Shown one piece after another: positions 39,201-52,000 of a stretch of 64,000 bases of DNA. Position 1 is the first letter of the stretch; the number at the start of each line of letters is the position of its first letter. The position numbers and the translations under genes are program-made. The notes beneath the pieces are model-generated. The model saw only the letters and a list, made by a program, of their open reading frames with translations, was not told where the DNA came from and made no database searches. This stretch comes from Trichoplax adhaerens (Eukaryota > Placozoa > Uniplacotomia > Trichoplacea > Trichoplacidae): contig NW_002060958.1 in the NCBI RefSeq assembly GCF_000150275.1, positions 38,966 through 102,965 of the forward strand, in the 5' to 3' direction.

Positions 39201-41153
39201 ATTATATAGATCATTAGCTATTAAGCATCCTACAGTTCTGATTCGGTTAGATATGCTGTTGATATTTGAATGAATAAGTAAATATAAAGCGAAATGATTA
39301 TTGCTTCAACGCAGCAACTATTAATCAACCTATTATTATTATTATTGCGAATGTGTAGACAATTGCCAGTAGTTTATGGTCTGCTTCAAGGAAGAATTCA
39401 ATTAAATTTTGAAGAATTTTATAATCGTAATCATCATCATTTTTTCATGAATGTATTAAATGCATTAGATTTGCTTCGACCGTTAATTTTTGAAACACCG
39501 GTAAGAAAGTAGCACACTACCAACTTATTTATATCTTGACCTTATGTGGCAATATCCTTACTTATCGCTATTACTGACATCTCGATTTTATACTATGCGT
39601 TAGCGAGGTAGAGTGCCACTTAAGAAAATCTTGGAAACTTATTTTAAGATGATCCAGGTTAGATATGTAGTGCTGATATTATTGTAGGTAGTAAGAATTT
39701 GTACGTGCTTACGGGCAAGTTGTAATTTGACATTGCAAAACTGTTCTTTCCCATCACTATAGGCTTATTATGTGTACGATAATTACATGACCGATCTAAT
39801 AAGCAAATTTGTGGAATTTCTTCACGCGTATTTCATATATGATGGAAATGCTGCTGTCAACTTGCTTCAGAGCAACTGTCAAATTTTAAAGTAAAGCTTA
39901 GATAGGCGTGTCTTAAGCATTTTTCCTGTATCACTCGTTGATGCGTCAACTGATGTAACTTGTTTTTCTATTCCTAGGTCTATTTCTGAGAGATATCCGG
40001 ATTTATCATTATTAAAATCTCTCCTAATTGAAGTCAATATCGACTGTAGTTATCCAAATCACGAAAGTCCCGGAATAACTTCAAGTAGATCTATAGAAGA
40101 TGAGCGAAACCAGAATGATAATACTATAAGCACAAATATGGGTTCTAAGAATCAAGAATTGGGAGCATTAACACTTGCGAGTAAACAGTGGAATTCATCC
40201 ATGTTATCGTTATTCATTAATCGTTTGTCTTCATACAAAAATATCGCAGGTATTAGAATATTTCGAAAATTAACTTAATAGACTGCTATCACTGTTAATA
40301 AGTTATATTGATGACCCAATGTTGTTATCTCATTAAAAGACTTGCTAGCATCATTACACGACCTGTTTGAAGTATCAAGGAAAAGACCTAACATTTTAGA
40401 GCACTTTCAGGTTTAGTATTTTTAGCGTAAACATTATAGCCGCAATTATTATGATATACAAATTGTACAGCTTGCCTGATTTGAATATTGCTAATAGGGA
40501 ACGGTTACTATTTTAAATTGCGATAAATTGTGAAACACCAATTGTTACTTTTATTAGATTCATTTGACAAGAATTATGTTCAATTTGGACGCAGCTTGTC
40601 GAGGATTAGCGCATACCTTGGTTTTGAGATATATTAGAGCGAATCCTAGGTATTATATAACATTGGTGAATGAACTTGTATCTGTATTTGAATTATTTTA
40701 TAAACTATTGCGTCATATATCAAGATAATGAGATCAAATGGCTGATATAGTTTTTCTTTCCATTTTCTGCGGCCAGGATGGCGCCAAACTTTAACGTAGT
40801 GCTGATGGAATGTTTAGATAGTGAACGATCTGATGTTGTTGAAACTGCTTTATATTTCGTACCAGAATACGTTTCATTGAGTAGCGGTAAGTTTATCATG
40901 TACGATTAAAAGTAATGTAGAAATAGTAAAATTAATTAATAGGGCTTTGGATGCATGCATACAAACTTAAGGAAATTCTATTTGAAACAGCTTGTGACGA
41001 TTTTAAGCTAATAATCAATTTTATTTCCGCTTATTTTGCATAGACCATTGTGATCGGCTGTTGTTGAAGCTTTTCCAGATTGGTGTTTATAGTATAGCTG
41101 ACAGTCGTAAAGTATTGTTGCAGTCGGTTAAAAGGCTGGACCTTGAATTTTAA
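30244..41153 (+). CDS. INTS1: Integrator complex subunit 1
   Basis: Largest Integrator subunit, a scaffold of the nuclear complex that cleaves snRNA and paused RNA polymerase II transcripts. 35 exons: 30244-30289, 31415-31639, 31899-32095, 32261-32398, 32509-32620, 32735-34719, 34856-35005, 35079-35270, 35373-35477, 35549-35716, 35787-35910, 35990-36148, 36213-36285, 36371-36441, 36548-36652, 36728-36800, 36878-36917, 37011-37058, 37144-37188, 37272-37346, 37417-37512, 37599-37674, 37878-38304, 38420-38531, 38620-38822, 38910-39033, 39112-39245, 39359-39500, 39604-39657, 39763-39890, 39978-40249, 40340-40410, 40558-40649, 40777-40886, 41044-41153. 6282 bases, 2093 residues, near the usual length. 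Conserved blocks: YMSLLYLAKDKP, LWLQNPKLTRHAQ, WEKYPTLKCLMEMVMTNNYS, PVQCLCEFLLHYD, LLDLWFPEDQELP, VQSFGIPV. The one exceptionally large exon (1985 bases) holds the best-conserved helical-repeat part. The first exon (ending MNRAR) is the least certain; it matches the usual MNRA start of the family. Confidence 0.93.
30290..31414. other. First intron of INTS1, with open frames on both strands
   Basis: The exon-1 frame stays open for a further 58 codons beyond the GTAAAT donor, to a stop at 30463-30465. An unspliced message would thus encode 73 residues ending PYPGFVPKLPLDPVEDV. On the minus strand 30728-30393 is open for 111 residues with a protein-like composition (e.g. LVKIGNELIVLIDCRKLAVG), extendable upstream to about 30805. 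Neither matches a family I recognise, and whether either is translated is unknown. Confidence 0.4.
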
Positions 41154-42086
41154 AATTCTAGAAGAATGATGTTGTATATTGACCTTTGTAATATTCGTGT
41201 AACAATGAAAATTTATCCTTGAATTGATATGTAAGCTCTGTACTAAAACTTTGATATGGCATTGTAAATAACGAATTTTGTTGGTATAAAGTTGAATTTG
41301 TTGAAGGTAACAAAACTTAAGCTACTCTTTTATATACTAAAGCCATCGTTTATTAATTTTATTTTATTACGGTACGTAACTTTACTTAATTGTCTTATGG
41401 TCGTTATAGCCTTCAGATCTAACAAGTTGACAATTTTCGAATTGAAGATGACTATAGTTTATCTCCTTTCCTACATGCAATATTGCTTCAATATGTAATA
41501 TGTAAAATCAGCGTTTGAGCGTATTTTGTGAACAAAGACATGACATCATTTTTGTAGTTGCGATGTAAGAAGGCTACTTATCGTAAATAGGAGACATAGA
41601 TAGTGCATCATCTGAATACTGATACTCGTTCCAGGGATGAAGTTATACCTATTTATTGACAATTACTTTACTGTTAACGCACAAATCTCACTAATAAATT
41701 TAATGATCATTTAAAAGTGCATACTGGACATGGTTACCATTTATTGCAGCACCGACAGACATAAAAAATCTACGCCGAACACAAAGAACAAATTCCTCTT
41801 TACCATTAAAGTAATAAAATTGACAGCATAGGATCAGTGAGCCTCGTAAAAAGTTAATCCTACCTGCGCTAGTCTAATCAGATTAAATCCTGGACGAAAA
41901 TTTAATTATTTATTATGATAACTACTGTAAATAAGTAGCATAGAGTACAGTGCTACAACAAAGATACGAAAATGCGTCAATGCAATACAACAAATAAAAA
42001 GGAGTTATCGATCTTCATGGCACTAACAGAATAGATTAACTCATCAAAGTCAGATGGACGCCGATAAGTGAGAAGTATCATGTAAA
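41154..42086. other. Intergenic region between convergent INTS1 and the secreted-protein gene
   Basis: This 0.93-kb stretch holds the 3' ends of both neighbours. An AATAAA near 41694 could terminate INTS1 transcripts. No further gene or repeat was seen. Confidence 0.5.
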
Positions 42087-43676
42087 TTACTGTCGCCTAA
42101 AGCATCTTGCAAAACGTCTAGCAATAGCCATTATTTTCATAGCGTACTGAAATAGTCTTTTCTTCTGAGCCAAAATACCGGCGGTAGCATTAGTGTATTT
42201 AGTATTTTCGGCATTCTGAGAGGTCTTAACATAACTGCACATTGTAGTATTACTGTTTGCGCAGAATCGCGCTGCTAAGTTGTGATAGACTTTGTATCGA
42301 ATGAAAGACTCGCCCTTGGCCTTTTTTACGGCAGCAATGGCTTTTCGTATGGCGGTGAAGTTTTGTTTGACTAGTAAATATCCCTGGCGTATTTGACTAA
42401 ATGAAGGGCATTGAAATCTACCACCATTGGAGCCTCCCTAATTAATTTTCACGATAATAAAAATAAGGCATAGAGTTAAAGAAAATAAAATTAAATGCTG
42501 CTTGCAGTGGTATACTCGTATTAACATGTACAAGCATATTAGGCCGTATCGTATAGAAATACTATCAACAAGTGTTACCGGTAATATTCAAGCTACAGAA
42601 AAATTAAAAATAATTGCTACATCTTAATTGAAAGTTATAAGAAATGATGTATCGCCATCGTCAATAAATTAGACCCTATTCGTATTTAGAATAAGAAAAT
42701 AATTTCTCATCATTTTTGTGCTTATAACGTACTATATTTCACTATGATACAATAGTGCTAAGATATTACATATTGCTTCGAATTATATAATTACGTCAAT
42801 CTCTCAAATATATCTATATAGCATTAGAGGTATCAATTTTTCCCGCATTTCAAACACATTAATTCTCTTGGGAATATATTACTACCTGCATATTAGCAAT
42901 CTATTTTTCGTATTTGGATACTACGGAGGTAAATTTTATCGCATTTGTTTTTCGACTACTTAATTTTCAAGAGAACAGTTGTATTTTATCATCAAGAAAT
43001 AGAATTTAAAACGTCATTGATACACTGTGCTAGTATCCTAATTTCAGAGTTACATGCTACGCTCCGTTACTTATTCTGGAACTCTCCGACTACAATATCA
43101 ATTTAATTAATTAAATTTTAAGTTGCTAAGACTTAAATTTGAAACATTTGAAACTTTTTTATGGGATTAAGAAAAAATACTGCCGTTAAAAAATTTTAAC
43201 TTTTAGGAAGAAAACGCTCAGTAGATAAAACCTACATTGTTTCCACCATTACTACCATGGTTTTTTTCATTAGTCAGAATGATGTCAATCTTGGTACTAA
43301 ATTGTGTAAGAAAAAGTAATGGGTTACGATTCATTTGGAAAAAGAAGGGATTTCATTTAAATGTAAGGCGATGATTTGAATATTACTTCTACCTAGCTTT
43401 TTCGGCCTCGCCAATAAGAATATCGGCAGCTTTCTCATCAAATAAGTTGTAATCGACCTTTTCTGGTGCAATTGGTTCAAGTCGCTGATTAACGCGTTTT
43501 GCATCAATTATTTCATCTATTTCTTCATCTTCTTCGTCATATCTATCATCGCTTTCTCGATCAGGAAATACAAACTCTTCGTAGCGATCATCAGGGACTA
43601 CAGAAGCAGACACATCATAACTGACAGATATTAAAAGAAGGGCAATCAGCCAAATAAAGAATGGAAACTTTGCCAT
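42087..43676 (-). CDS. Small secreted protein: acidic pro-region, then cationic cysteine-containing domain
   Basis: Three exons: 43676-43393, 43296-43236 and 42437-42087 (696 bases, 231 residues, TAA stop). The phases are 0/2, 2/0, 0/0 with clean splice sites. Residues 1-25 form a signal peptide (FFIWLIALLLISVS core, ASA cleavage-type end). An Asp/Glu-rich stretch follows (DDRYDEEDEEIDEIID then a basic AKR site), then a Gly/Asn-rich linker (NHGSNGGNNGGSNGG). The third part is Lys/Arg/Ala-rich with four cysteines (in FQCPSF, RFCANS, TMCSYV and RCFRR) and a very basic end, LFQYAMKIMAIARRFARCFR. I do not recognise the family. An acid-neutralised, basic, helical C-terminus with cysteines is the layout of host-defence or hormone precursors, which is inference only. 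The gene converges with INTS1. Confidence 0.65.
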
Positions 43677-46600
43677 AGCTAAATCGAAGTTTATGCTTGG
43701 AAGAAATGAAATAGCGATGAATTAGGATGGTTGTTGCGTCAAAACGACTTCTGGTTACTAAGAAAACCTGTGGATACACTTCTCTTTATATACGTTTATA
43801 CTGACCTACATATATTCTTTCTTTCATTCAATTGCTGCATACGGCACTTCTATTATCTTTTATTTTTAAGACGTGGCCAATTTCGCCTATTTTATACACG
43901 TAAGTGATGTCATTATGATGAACAATTTATCTATTTCTTCTTGTTCCTTTATAACAATGATTTGTATTAAGCAGAAAAGAATTAAATTTTATATGCTATG
44001 ACGAACAGTTTTTGTGCCTTTGTTTAGAAAGGCCACTATGGGGTTTGATTAAATTTATGTTTCGTCTCTAATTGGCAATCTTTAGAATTGGTTGACATGA
44101 CAAATTGTTAGATCAAGCCAGTCCGTTCTTCGATGAATTAATAGGTACATAAATTGATTCAAGTAAAGCATCCTATTACGGATTTATGGTAGCTTAATCA
44201 CCTAAACTCTAGCCTATTTCTAAATTCACCGGATAAATTCTTCCTGCTGTAATTAAACGATATTTTCAATCATGTTGAAAACAAATTTTAAACAATACGG
44301 TTATTGATGGAAGAATGGCGGTATGTTCTTGTTATCTTGCAATATTGTTAATATTTTATTAGTAACGGAAAAAAGTAAAATTTTATATTGTTATCTAAGT
44401 CAATTTGTACTACCTATTATGAATATATTTGCTTTTTGTATTGTCGCTAAAACTCCCTAAGGCTATTTGGCTAATTAAAATTGTTCTGATATGCATGATA
44501 TAATTTTAGATATAAGTCGATTAGTATAAGGGGCGGCTGAAGAATTTCTATCATGCGTATGAATATATATCTTAACAGGTAATTGTGATTGAATAACATT
44601 GGTTAGATTGTCTGAATGATTCCTATTGGCATAAGGGTAGCAATTCGTCATTAAGGGTGCAGTGTGAAATGTCTCTGTAACCTTTGACACCAATTTAGCG
44701 CAGTAGCTATTGTAATCTTTAGTAAATACTTCTATATAGATTGGCTAATGGCCTCGAGAATTCGAGAAATATAGAGTCACTATTAGGATGCAATACTAAG
44801 TCAGAATGTTGAAGGTGATTGAAAAATTTACTCTACGAATCAAACCCTAACCTTGTGTTAAGAAAAGAAAGCATTAGTTTTGTAACAATTTCTTTAATTG
44901 GCTTAGAATTATTATAATCTAATTTCCAGTATACAGCTTATTAACCCACACGAAATAACCTACTGGACAATAGTTCTAACAAGTGTATTCTATGATTAAC
45001 TGGACAGTGATTATATTATCGGTATAATGTCTAATATTTAGTATCAGCAGTACTTTATTACGTGAAGTTAATCTATGCATAGCCAGTATTGGGCTTAATC
45101 CGATACGTTGTACACTAAGCATCGTTTTGCTTAATTTATTAATATTATAACTGTTGTTACTCTTATTATAGGAGTGTGATATAAAGTAGATATCTGTAGT
45201 TTCAAATCACATACTTAAGAAAGAAAGACACTCGTGATATTACTCTACGATAATCTATGGTAATCATAGGGATTGAAATTACCAGTTGGAGATATATGAA
45301 TATAGGATTGTATTGATATTTGTTAATTAATAAATAATCTAGTTTACTAAATAAGTTATTGAGAATATCGTCTATACTGATTATTCAATTTTAAACGATA
45401 GTCTACAATTTAATCTAGTATAAGTGAGAAGTAATACTAATACTACAATATAAAATGCAACCCACAATGATGAACTTTTATCGTTCTATTTTTTTGTAAT
45501 CCCGAGAGACATGACGGATACTGTACGTAGGACAAAGTGATTGAAGCATTGATATTTTAGAAGTTCGCCCGTGTATATTACTATGTCCATTAAGAATATT
45601 GTTAGCAGGCTGCCATAGTAGGTTGTCATACATAACGCGAATCTTGTTTGCACGTAATTTGCCTTACTATCTTACAGTTAGATACCCATCATAATATATA
45701 GCAAGTAATCATCAACATTTATTATTTCGTAAACATTGAAGTGTATACGAGGTGATGCTGTTAATGGGTAGTTTTATTTCCATCATAGCTTGTTACTAAT
45801 GTCATTTTTCGCTGTATGCAAGCGTTACATTATGAAGCGTATATTCTTTAATGCACTATAGGTTTGATCTATAATGCATAAAATTCATGAAGCTAGTTTA
45901 GCAGTGGACTATAGACATTTCCTAGATTACCTACTGAGAAAGCATTAACCGATCTTTCATGCTATACAATCGAAAAGAATATGAAGCACAGAAATAGATA
46001 TAATTATACGTTATAGTATCCTACAGTGATACTGTAACGCCTACTATTAATAATTAATTAGAAATAAACACCCTTTAGACGCGACTTCTGCTGCGATATG
46101 AGAGCTAACTTCAAAATAACCGTGGTGATTAAGCTTTATAAGACTGCAATAATAAAAATTTGATGGCACAATCATTCCTTTTGCCAACTAGTTCCTTTCT
46201 TGAGATAGAATCATATAGATATAGTTTTAGTTTAATTCTATTTAGTCTTTTTGTTTACAATATTTGTTAAACAGCATGAAGAATTTAACTGAGAATAAAC
46301 TCAAATAAATAAGTCCTTGATATACGTATGCGCCATATTTAAAAATATCATTGAGAAGTAATTGATAGACAGCGCAAATTATTCAGTTAAATAATTCTGT
46401 AATGCTTAGCTTTTCTCTAATTTAGGTACATGTTGCCTATATTTAGAAACTTTTATTCTGTTTTCTGCATTATTCTATCGTAAGGACATTACGAGAATAG
46501 CAAAGCCCCGTGAAAGTTTCACGGAATATCGCATGCTACACTTACTATCGTATTAATATGATACTTGCAAAACTGGAAATTCCATAGAATAGCTTGACTC

Positions 46601-48440
46601 ACGTATCATCGTATTAATATGATTTGATTGATGATTATTATTCAATGAGAATCGGTTGAAACTACATCTGATATTAAGACTTCATCCTAACATTAATTAC
46701 CATTACCCATATTCACGCTACCGTGACTGTGTTGCACTCAATAGAAGTAGTAGTATATCAGCTTTCGGTGGCATAATGGGAATTATCTGAACATACCGAT
46801 AGTCATTGCTATTTTTTTTTTCAAAAACGTCTATTAATATGGTTAAAAGATGACACTATTAATTCAACCTAGCTGTGATTGAGTTACAAATTTCGAATAA
46901 ATAAAATGCGATGAATATGATTATATTGGTTTGTAGCTTATCTTAATTTGCGTATGCTATTTTTTAATTATTTTTTATATGTCATATGCTTATGTCGTGT
47001 TGTGCTGCGTACCACAGTAATTTGAGAAAGAAAGTTCAGCGTCATGAAATTATATGAATGATGATTTTTATTCTTAGGATAACATGCATAACGTAGATAA
47101 CTCGGCGACCTACTTTCGATTAACACGCATGTTATTTTATGCTCTTTATTATGGATTGGGATGCATAGATTGTTTTGGGTCAACAATCAGTAGAATACCA
47201 GCACTATTTAATAAATGTAATGATGACTGCATGAATGCCCAAGTAAATCGACTATCCTGACTACAATTTGAAATTGATTACATACGCGTATATCATGATT
47301 ATAACGAAATACGTATATTCACAGTATAGCATATAGCCGTCAAAGATTTTCAATTGGTAAAATACTCTCTTCAGGCTTACGTAATTGTTACAGTATAATC
47401 ATTGCCCAGCTTATTCCATCTTTTCAGTAAATAAAAGGAAAATTTGCCAATGCCATCAATACGATGTAGTAATGTACGTGCTATACTTCTGCATAAAGTA
47501 CGAGTATTAAAGTAATGAGTTCTAAGAAGTTCCTGATTAAAATAATACAGACTTTGGAAGAAGGGAAAGCTATTTCCTGCATATAAAATATAATCAGCAA
47601 TTTCACGGCATTTTCTGGATACACTATTCCACTACAGGTATTCATTCAGCAGAATAACATAAAGAAATTGTTTGACCTTAGATTTTAACTTCTCGTGCAG
47701 CAAATACGCATAGGTATCGAATTAATTTTAGTTTGAAGTCCGTTTCAGTAATAATTGAATAGGTTTCAGAATTACTAGAGTGTACTGCAAGGTCGATAGT
47801 ATATCTTTAATTTCTCACAGTGTATAAATGATATCAAAAATCATTGTGATACCATTTATCCAGCTCCAAGCTGCCAATAATAATTATAATTGATTATTTT
47901 GTTCATCGATCTGGCCTAAAAGTCATTCAGTGAAAGTCAAGAACTGAAAAGATTTTGTTCCTCGACGTTATTACTGTAGTATAGCAAGTTATTCGTGATT
48001 TGAACTCGACTGCGTTAAACTACAGGCTTACTGTCAATCTTAGTCGGAGCTGATGAAGACTAACACTGAACAGTCACTGAAAATGAGGATTTGCCGAGCA
48101 GGATTGCCCTGTATAGTAATAATCTCAGCTAATTGCACTAGTACCGTAATAGCAGAACACTATTACACGGTCTTTACAATTTGAACAGGATATATTTTAA
48201 TAATATTGACTGCAAATTGACGTCAAGTAACAAGAAGATCCGCCATTTACGAGTTGGAACAACTTCATCTATTTGCAGTTCTAAGTTTAGAGGATGTGCA
48301 TTGCTACTGTGCGAGAAGACCATGGCTGTATGATGGGTGCTTCAATTGAAATCTATCCAGGTAAAAGATTGACATCTATGGTTCAATTATAGCGGTACAA
48401 GAAAAATACCTCTATATGATAGCATAGACCACTAGAACAT

Positions 48441-48478
48441 GGATTTGTCGATTTATGCCGGGAAAAATCGACAAGTCC
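48441..48478. repeat. Hairpin, 14-bp arms
   Basis: GGATTTGTCGATTT and AAATCGACAAGTCC pair over 14 bases with one mismatch around a 10-base loop. It stands just upstream of ACTAGAGATCCATGG (near 48500), a phrase resembling the CTAGTAATCCATGG found beside island A. Confidence 0.7.
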
Positions 48479-48794
48479 CTGGATAGAATGACAGTACTAG
48501 AGATCCATGGTTACGGTTATAGCCAGGACTTAAAGAGACAAATACTATTCGATGGCTTTTATCTCCGAAGTCTCTAACCTCATGAAGAAGAATCGAGTTG
48601 GTTCGGGTCGAGCGAGTGGCCGGAAACTTTGGGGTTTAGGGTTGAGTTAAGTTTGAAGGGAATACTGCCTTTCGGATTGGGGCTAGATCAAGCTCTCAAT
48701 CTCATCGCTGTGCAGCCATGTTTTGCAGCTTCCTTCTTATTCTCTCCGAAATCCGAAAGCAGTTCCTCTTGGCCAATTCGACACCAACCAGCTC

Positions 48795-48980
48795 GCTGTT
48801 GTACAGTATGGAGAGAAATTGGGGTAACCGATTGCATTACAGTACAGTACTGTACCGTGAGTGTACACTGTACACTGTACACTGTGACTGACGTTGGTGA
48901 CAGACGGACTGTACTTGAAAATGTCACGGTACACAACCAGTACAAGCGTATCGGGTACTGCAGTACTGTACCATATGACT
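48795..48980. repeat. Palindrome island C (GTACAGTAC / TGTACAC words)
   Basis: It includes ACAGTACAGTACTGTACC at about 48840 and three tandem TACACTG words (48862-48885), then GCAGTACTGTACC near 48962. It ends about 60 bases before the FLII start codon. The overlapping open frames on both strands at 48629-49134 derive from its self-complementarity and are not taken as genes. Confidence 0.7.
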
Positions 48981-49036
48981 TCGCTGGTGAATCGGTCAGT
49001 CCCTTTACTTTGCCTACAAGTCTAGTGTAAACCAAG

Positions 49037-52000
49037 ATGGCGTCTGGGGTGTTACCTTTCGTGCGAGGGATCGATTTAGCAAGCAATGATTTTAAGGTTA
49101 GATTCCAAACTAAATTGGCTAATTTAGACTGCAAAAACTAGATTGATTGTTATATTATCTTATTGAAAATTGTCCATTTTCTTGTCAATGAATGCTTTCG
49201 TTATGGCTACCCTGCAAAGAGAGTTAGTTCTCCATAGGCAGTCATTTCGGTGCTCCTGGAGTCTTTCTTTGCGTTTCGCCTAGTCTTGAATTTGCTATTT
49301 GTTTCTAATCTTGGATAAGATATGTTAGAGAAGCTGTTGTCTCCTATGACATACTGCAGTATGTTAACATTGAACGACGATGTTACGGAGCAGTAGGCTG
49401 TCATCAAATGCCTTAGCTGCAATCTTGTCGTTTCAATAGAGTATTAGTGTCACCAAGATTGCATTAGTACACTCGAGCGATAATCCAGTTATAGTCACTG
49501 TGATATATCTTGATATCTATTGAAACTTGCGCTATGAAGAACTTGTTGGAATAGACGCAATTCCTTGTACAATATCCTTCATAAGAGTTCATCTATTTTG
49601 AAATGAGTTAACCAGGCTGATGTCATGTCTTAGCAGTCTCTGCTAAATGCTTGTTCGTATACAGTATGTGCTGAAAGAACGTGATTTATGGTGTATTACT
49701 ATCAGAATTCTTCAGCTATTAATTATACCACCATTTCTTCCTACAGTGCTTGCTGCTAAAATCCTTTGATGTAGTTTATAGGATTGATACGTCGTGCTAT
49801 TAAAATTTAGCAGCATGTCTATCATCATTTCTTGTAAAATTTTATACTTGCAGCATAAAGTTGAAACATTACCTTACTTTACAGTTAGTCAAGTAGGTAC
49901 AAATAAAATTATGAAACACAGATATAGAGCGATCGCTAATAATTTCGTTTGCATTGAACAGTGGACATAGCCTAACAACAGTAGTTTGGTAAAATCGGTT
50001 TGGATTTTAGGATTGTCAATTACATGTAAAAAATATAGCCTGTGAAATAGGGACTTACTGTCATCAGTTACTACTATCTTGAACCATACTAACTAATAAT
50101 GTTTACAAAACTTACAATATTTCCAACCTGTATTTGAAGTTTACTAAAATACCCAGCAAGAACGAATCTATTTCCGATTGATTACGTGTTCAATAGCTCT
50201 TGTTTCGATAATATTATACCTAAATCAACTTGCAGTTTGTTATAGTATTAATAGAATCATTTGAATCAATTTCAGCAACTTCCTTTTCCTGAGGAGATGG
50301 GCGAGATGGTTAACATGAGATGGCTAAAACTCGACTCATGCAACTTAGATGAGATGCCAGAAGTCTTGCAAAGTTTTAAGAAATTGGTAATGAGCCGTTA
50401 AGCAAAATTATATACGATACTACTTTTAATTTAACCACTGAGATCGGCTAATTCTGTTTACATAAAATGCAACATTCTTTCTGAGGAATCATTTACATAC
50501 GCATGTGTTGCTATTAGCAAAAGAAGCATTTTGTTTTCCTAACTCTTTCTAATCTGGACGTTGCAGGAACGAATTTCTGTTAGTAAAAATCAACTTAAGG
50601 AACTGGGTAGTGAGCTACCAAAACTAAAAGATTTAAGGGTTAGATATGATAAGATCACTGCCATTTTTTGTCGTACGTGTAAAAATGTTAGTCTTTGTAT
50701 TGTATTTTCAAAATGCACAAGCATATCATTATTTGTTGTAACTAGAAGTGTGTCATATATGTATTCCCATGCAGTAACATAAATACTGTTAGTAAAATTT
50801 GACTAATCAGTGAAATTGATCAACACTTCATTTAGCAGCATTGACATTTGTTTAAAATTCAGGTTGTTACAGCTCGTCAAAATCAAATCACGAGTATTGG
50901 ACTACCAGGGGAACTTTTTGAACTAGATGAATTAACGACTGTGGTAAGCATTCCAAATTTGATTCATTTGTGGATGAAACTTGGCAATCATGTTGCCAAA
51001 GCGTAATCTTATTTTGATAATTTTACGTGTATCTATCTAGGATCTTAGCCATAATGATATATCGGAGGTAAGAAATTTGAAATCAAGTTCATTTTAGTTT
51101 ACAATTTAGCGAATGAATAGGTCGTAATTGTCTCGTAGATCTGCTTAGTATCAGATACCGTGCTATCATGAATCATTATAATCGAGGATTACACTTTGTA
51201 TTACAGGTGCCGCATACCTTGGGAATTGCTAGACACCTGCTAGTTCTATCTCTCAGTCATAATCGGTAAAAAGATTTACAATTATCAATAGTTGCTTGTA
51301 GTTGCTTTAAGTTCAACAATAACATGAGCAAATATTGTATGATAGGATATCTACCATACCGGGACAAGTTTTCGTGAATTTGGCTGATCTGTTTTATTTG
51401 GATATCAGTAATAATAAATTAGGTACTTAATCAAGCAAATGTAACCTATGGTACAAGTGACGAGCATTCTTTCAGTGTATTTATTTTCATGCCTTATAAT
51501 GTTTTTTCCCTTATATGTTCAATTTCAGAATTGATTCCTCCTCAATTACGAAGACTTATAAATTTACAGACGTTGGTAAGTGCAAAGCCTACATTAACTA
51601 TCTTGCGATACATTAAATCTTTACTATCGTAGCGTGTCATAATAAATACAGTAGCTAATACTGTTCAACATCATTTTAAGAATGTAATAATCTCAATTTA
51701 ACTTTGACAGGATATCTCCCACAATCCTCTTGGTCATTCACAATTAAGGTTCCTTGACTTGCCATTTGAGTACATACATTTATTGTTAATCGGTAACAAT
51801 TTTCTCTGATCCGATAATAAATTTTTAAAGGCAATTGGCATCTTTAACTTCTCTTCATAACCTGAGCTTACGTAATACGCAAGTATGAAGGAATTGATGA
51901 TTAATTTCATTTATTGGAATTTCCCACGTACGTTGCTGATAGACTTATTATTAATCATTATTTGTTACAATTACATAGAGAAGGAATGATAACGTACCTA

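Larger units (their letters stand above)
43677..49036. other. 5.3-kb intergenic region between divergent genes
   Basis: This is the largest gene-poor stretch in the window. Most is plain AT-rich sequence without exon-like features. The last ~500 bases (48530-49036) are clearly more GC-rich and carry palindrome island C, immediately before the FLII start. A hairpin lies at 48441-48478. Minus-strand open frames at 44475-44693 and 46968-47186 have no recognisable family or splice context. Confidence 0.5.

Noticed and set aside
39294-39512. Longer version of the INTS1 exon starting at 39294
   Set aside because: The acceptor at 39358 joins the preceding exon directly to the conserved QLPVVYGLL block; the longer version would insert a Leu-rich stretch not expected in the family.
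44475-44693. Minus-strand 72-codon open frame in the 5.3-kb gap
   Set aside because: Composition is protein-like, but there is no partner exon, signal peptide or recognisable motif, so it is not called.
48629-49134. Open frames on both strands before FLII
   Set aside because: They come from palindrome island C and a locally GC-rich stretch. Neither has a family resemblance or splice context, and one overlaps the FLII start.
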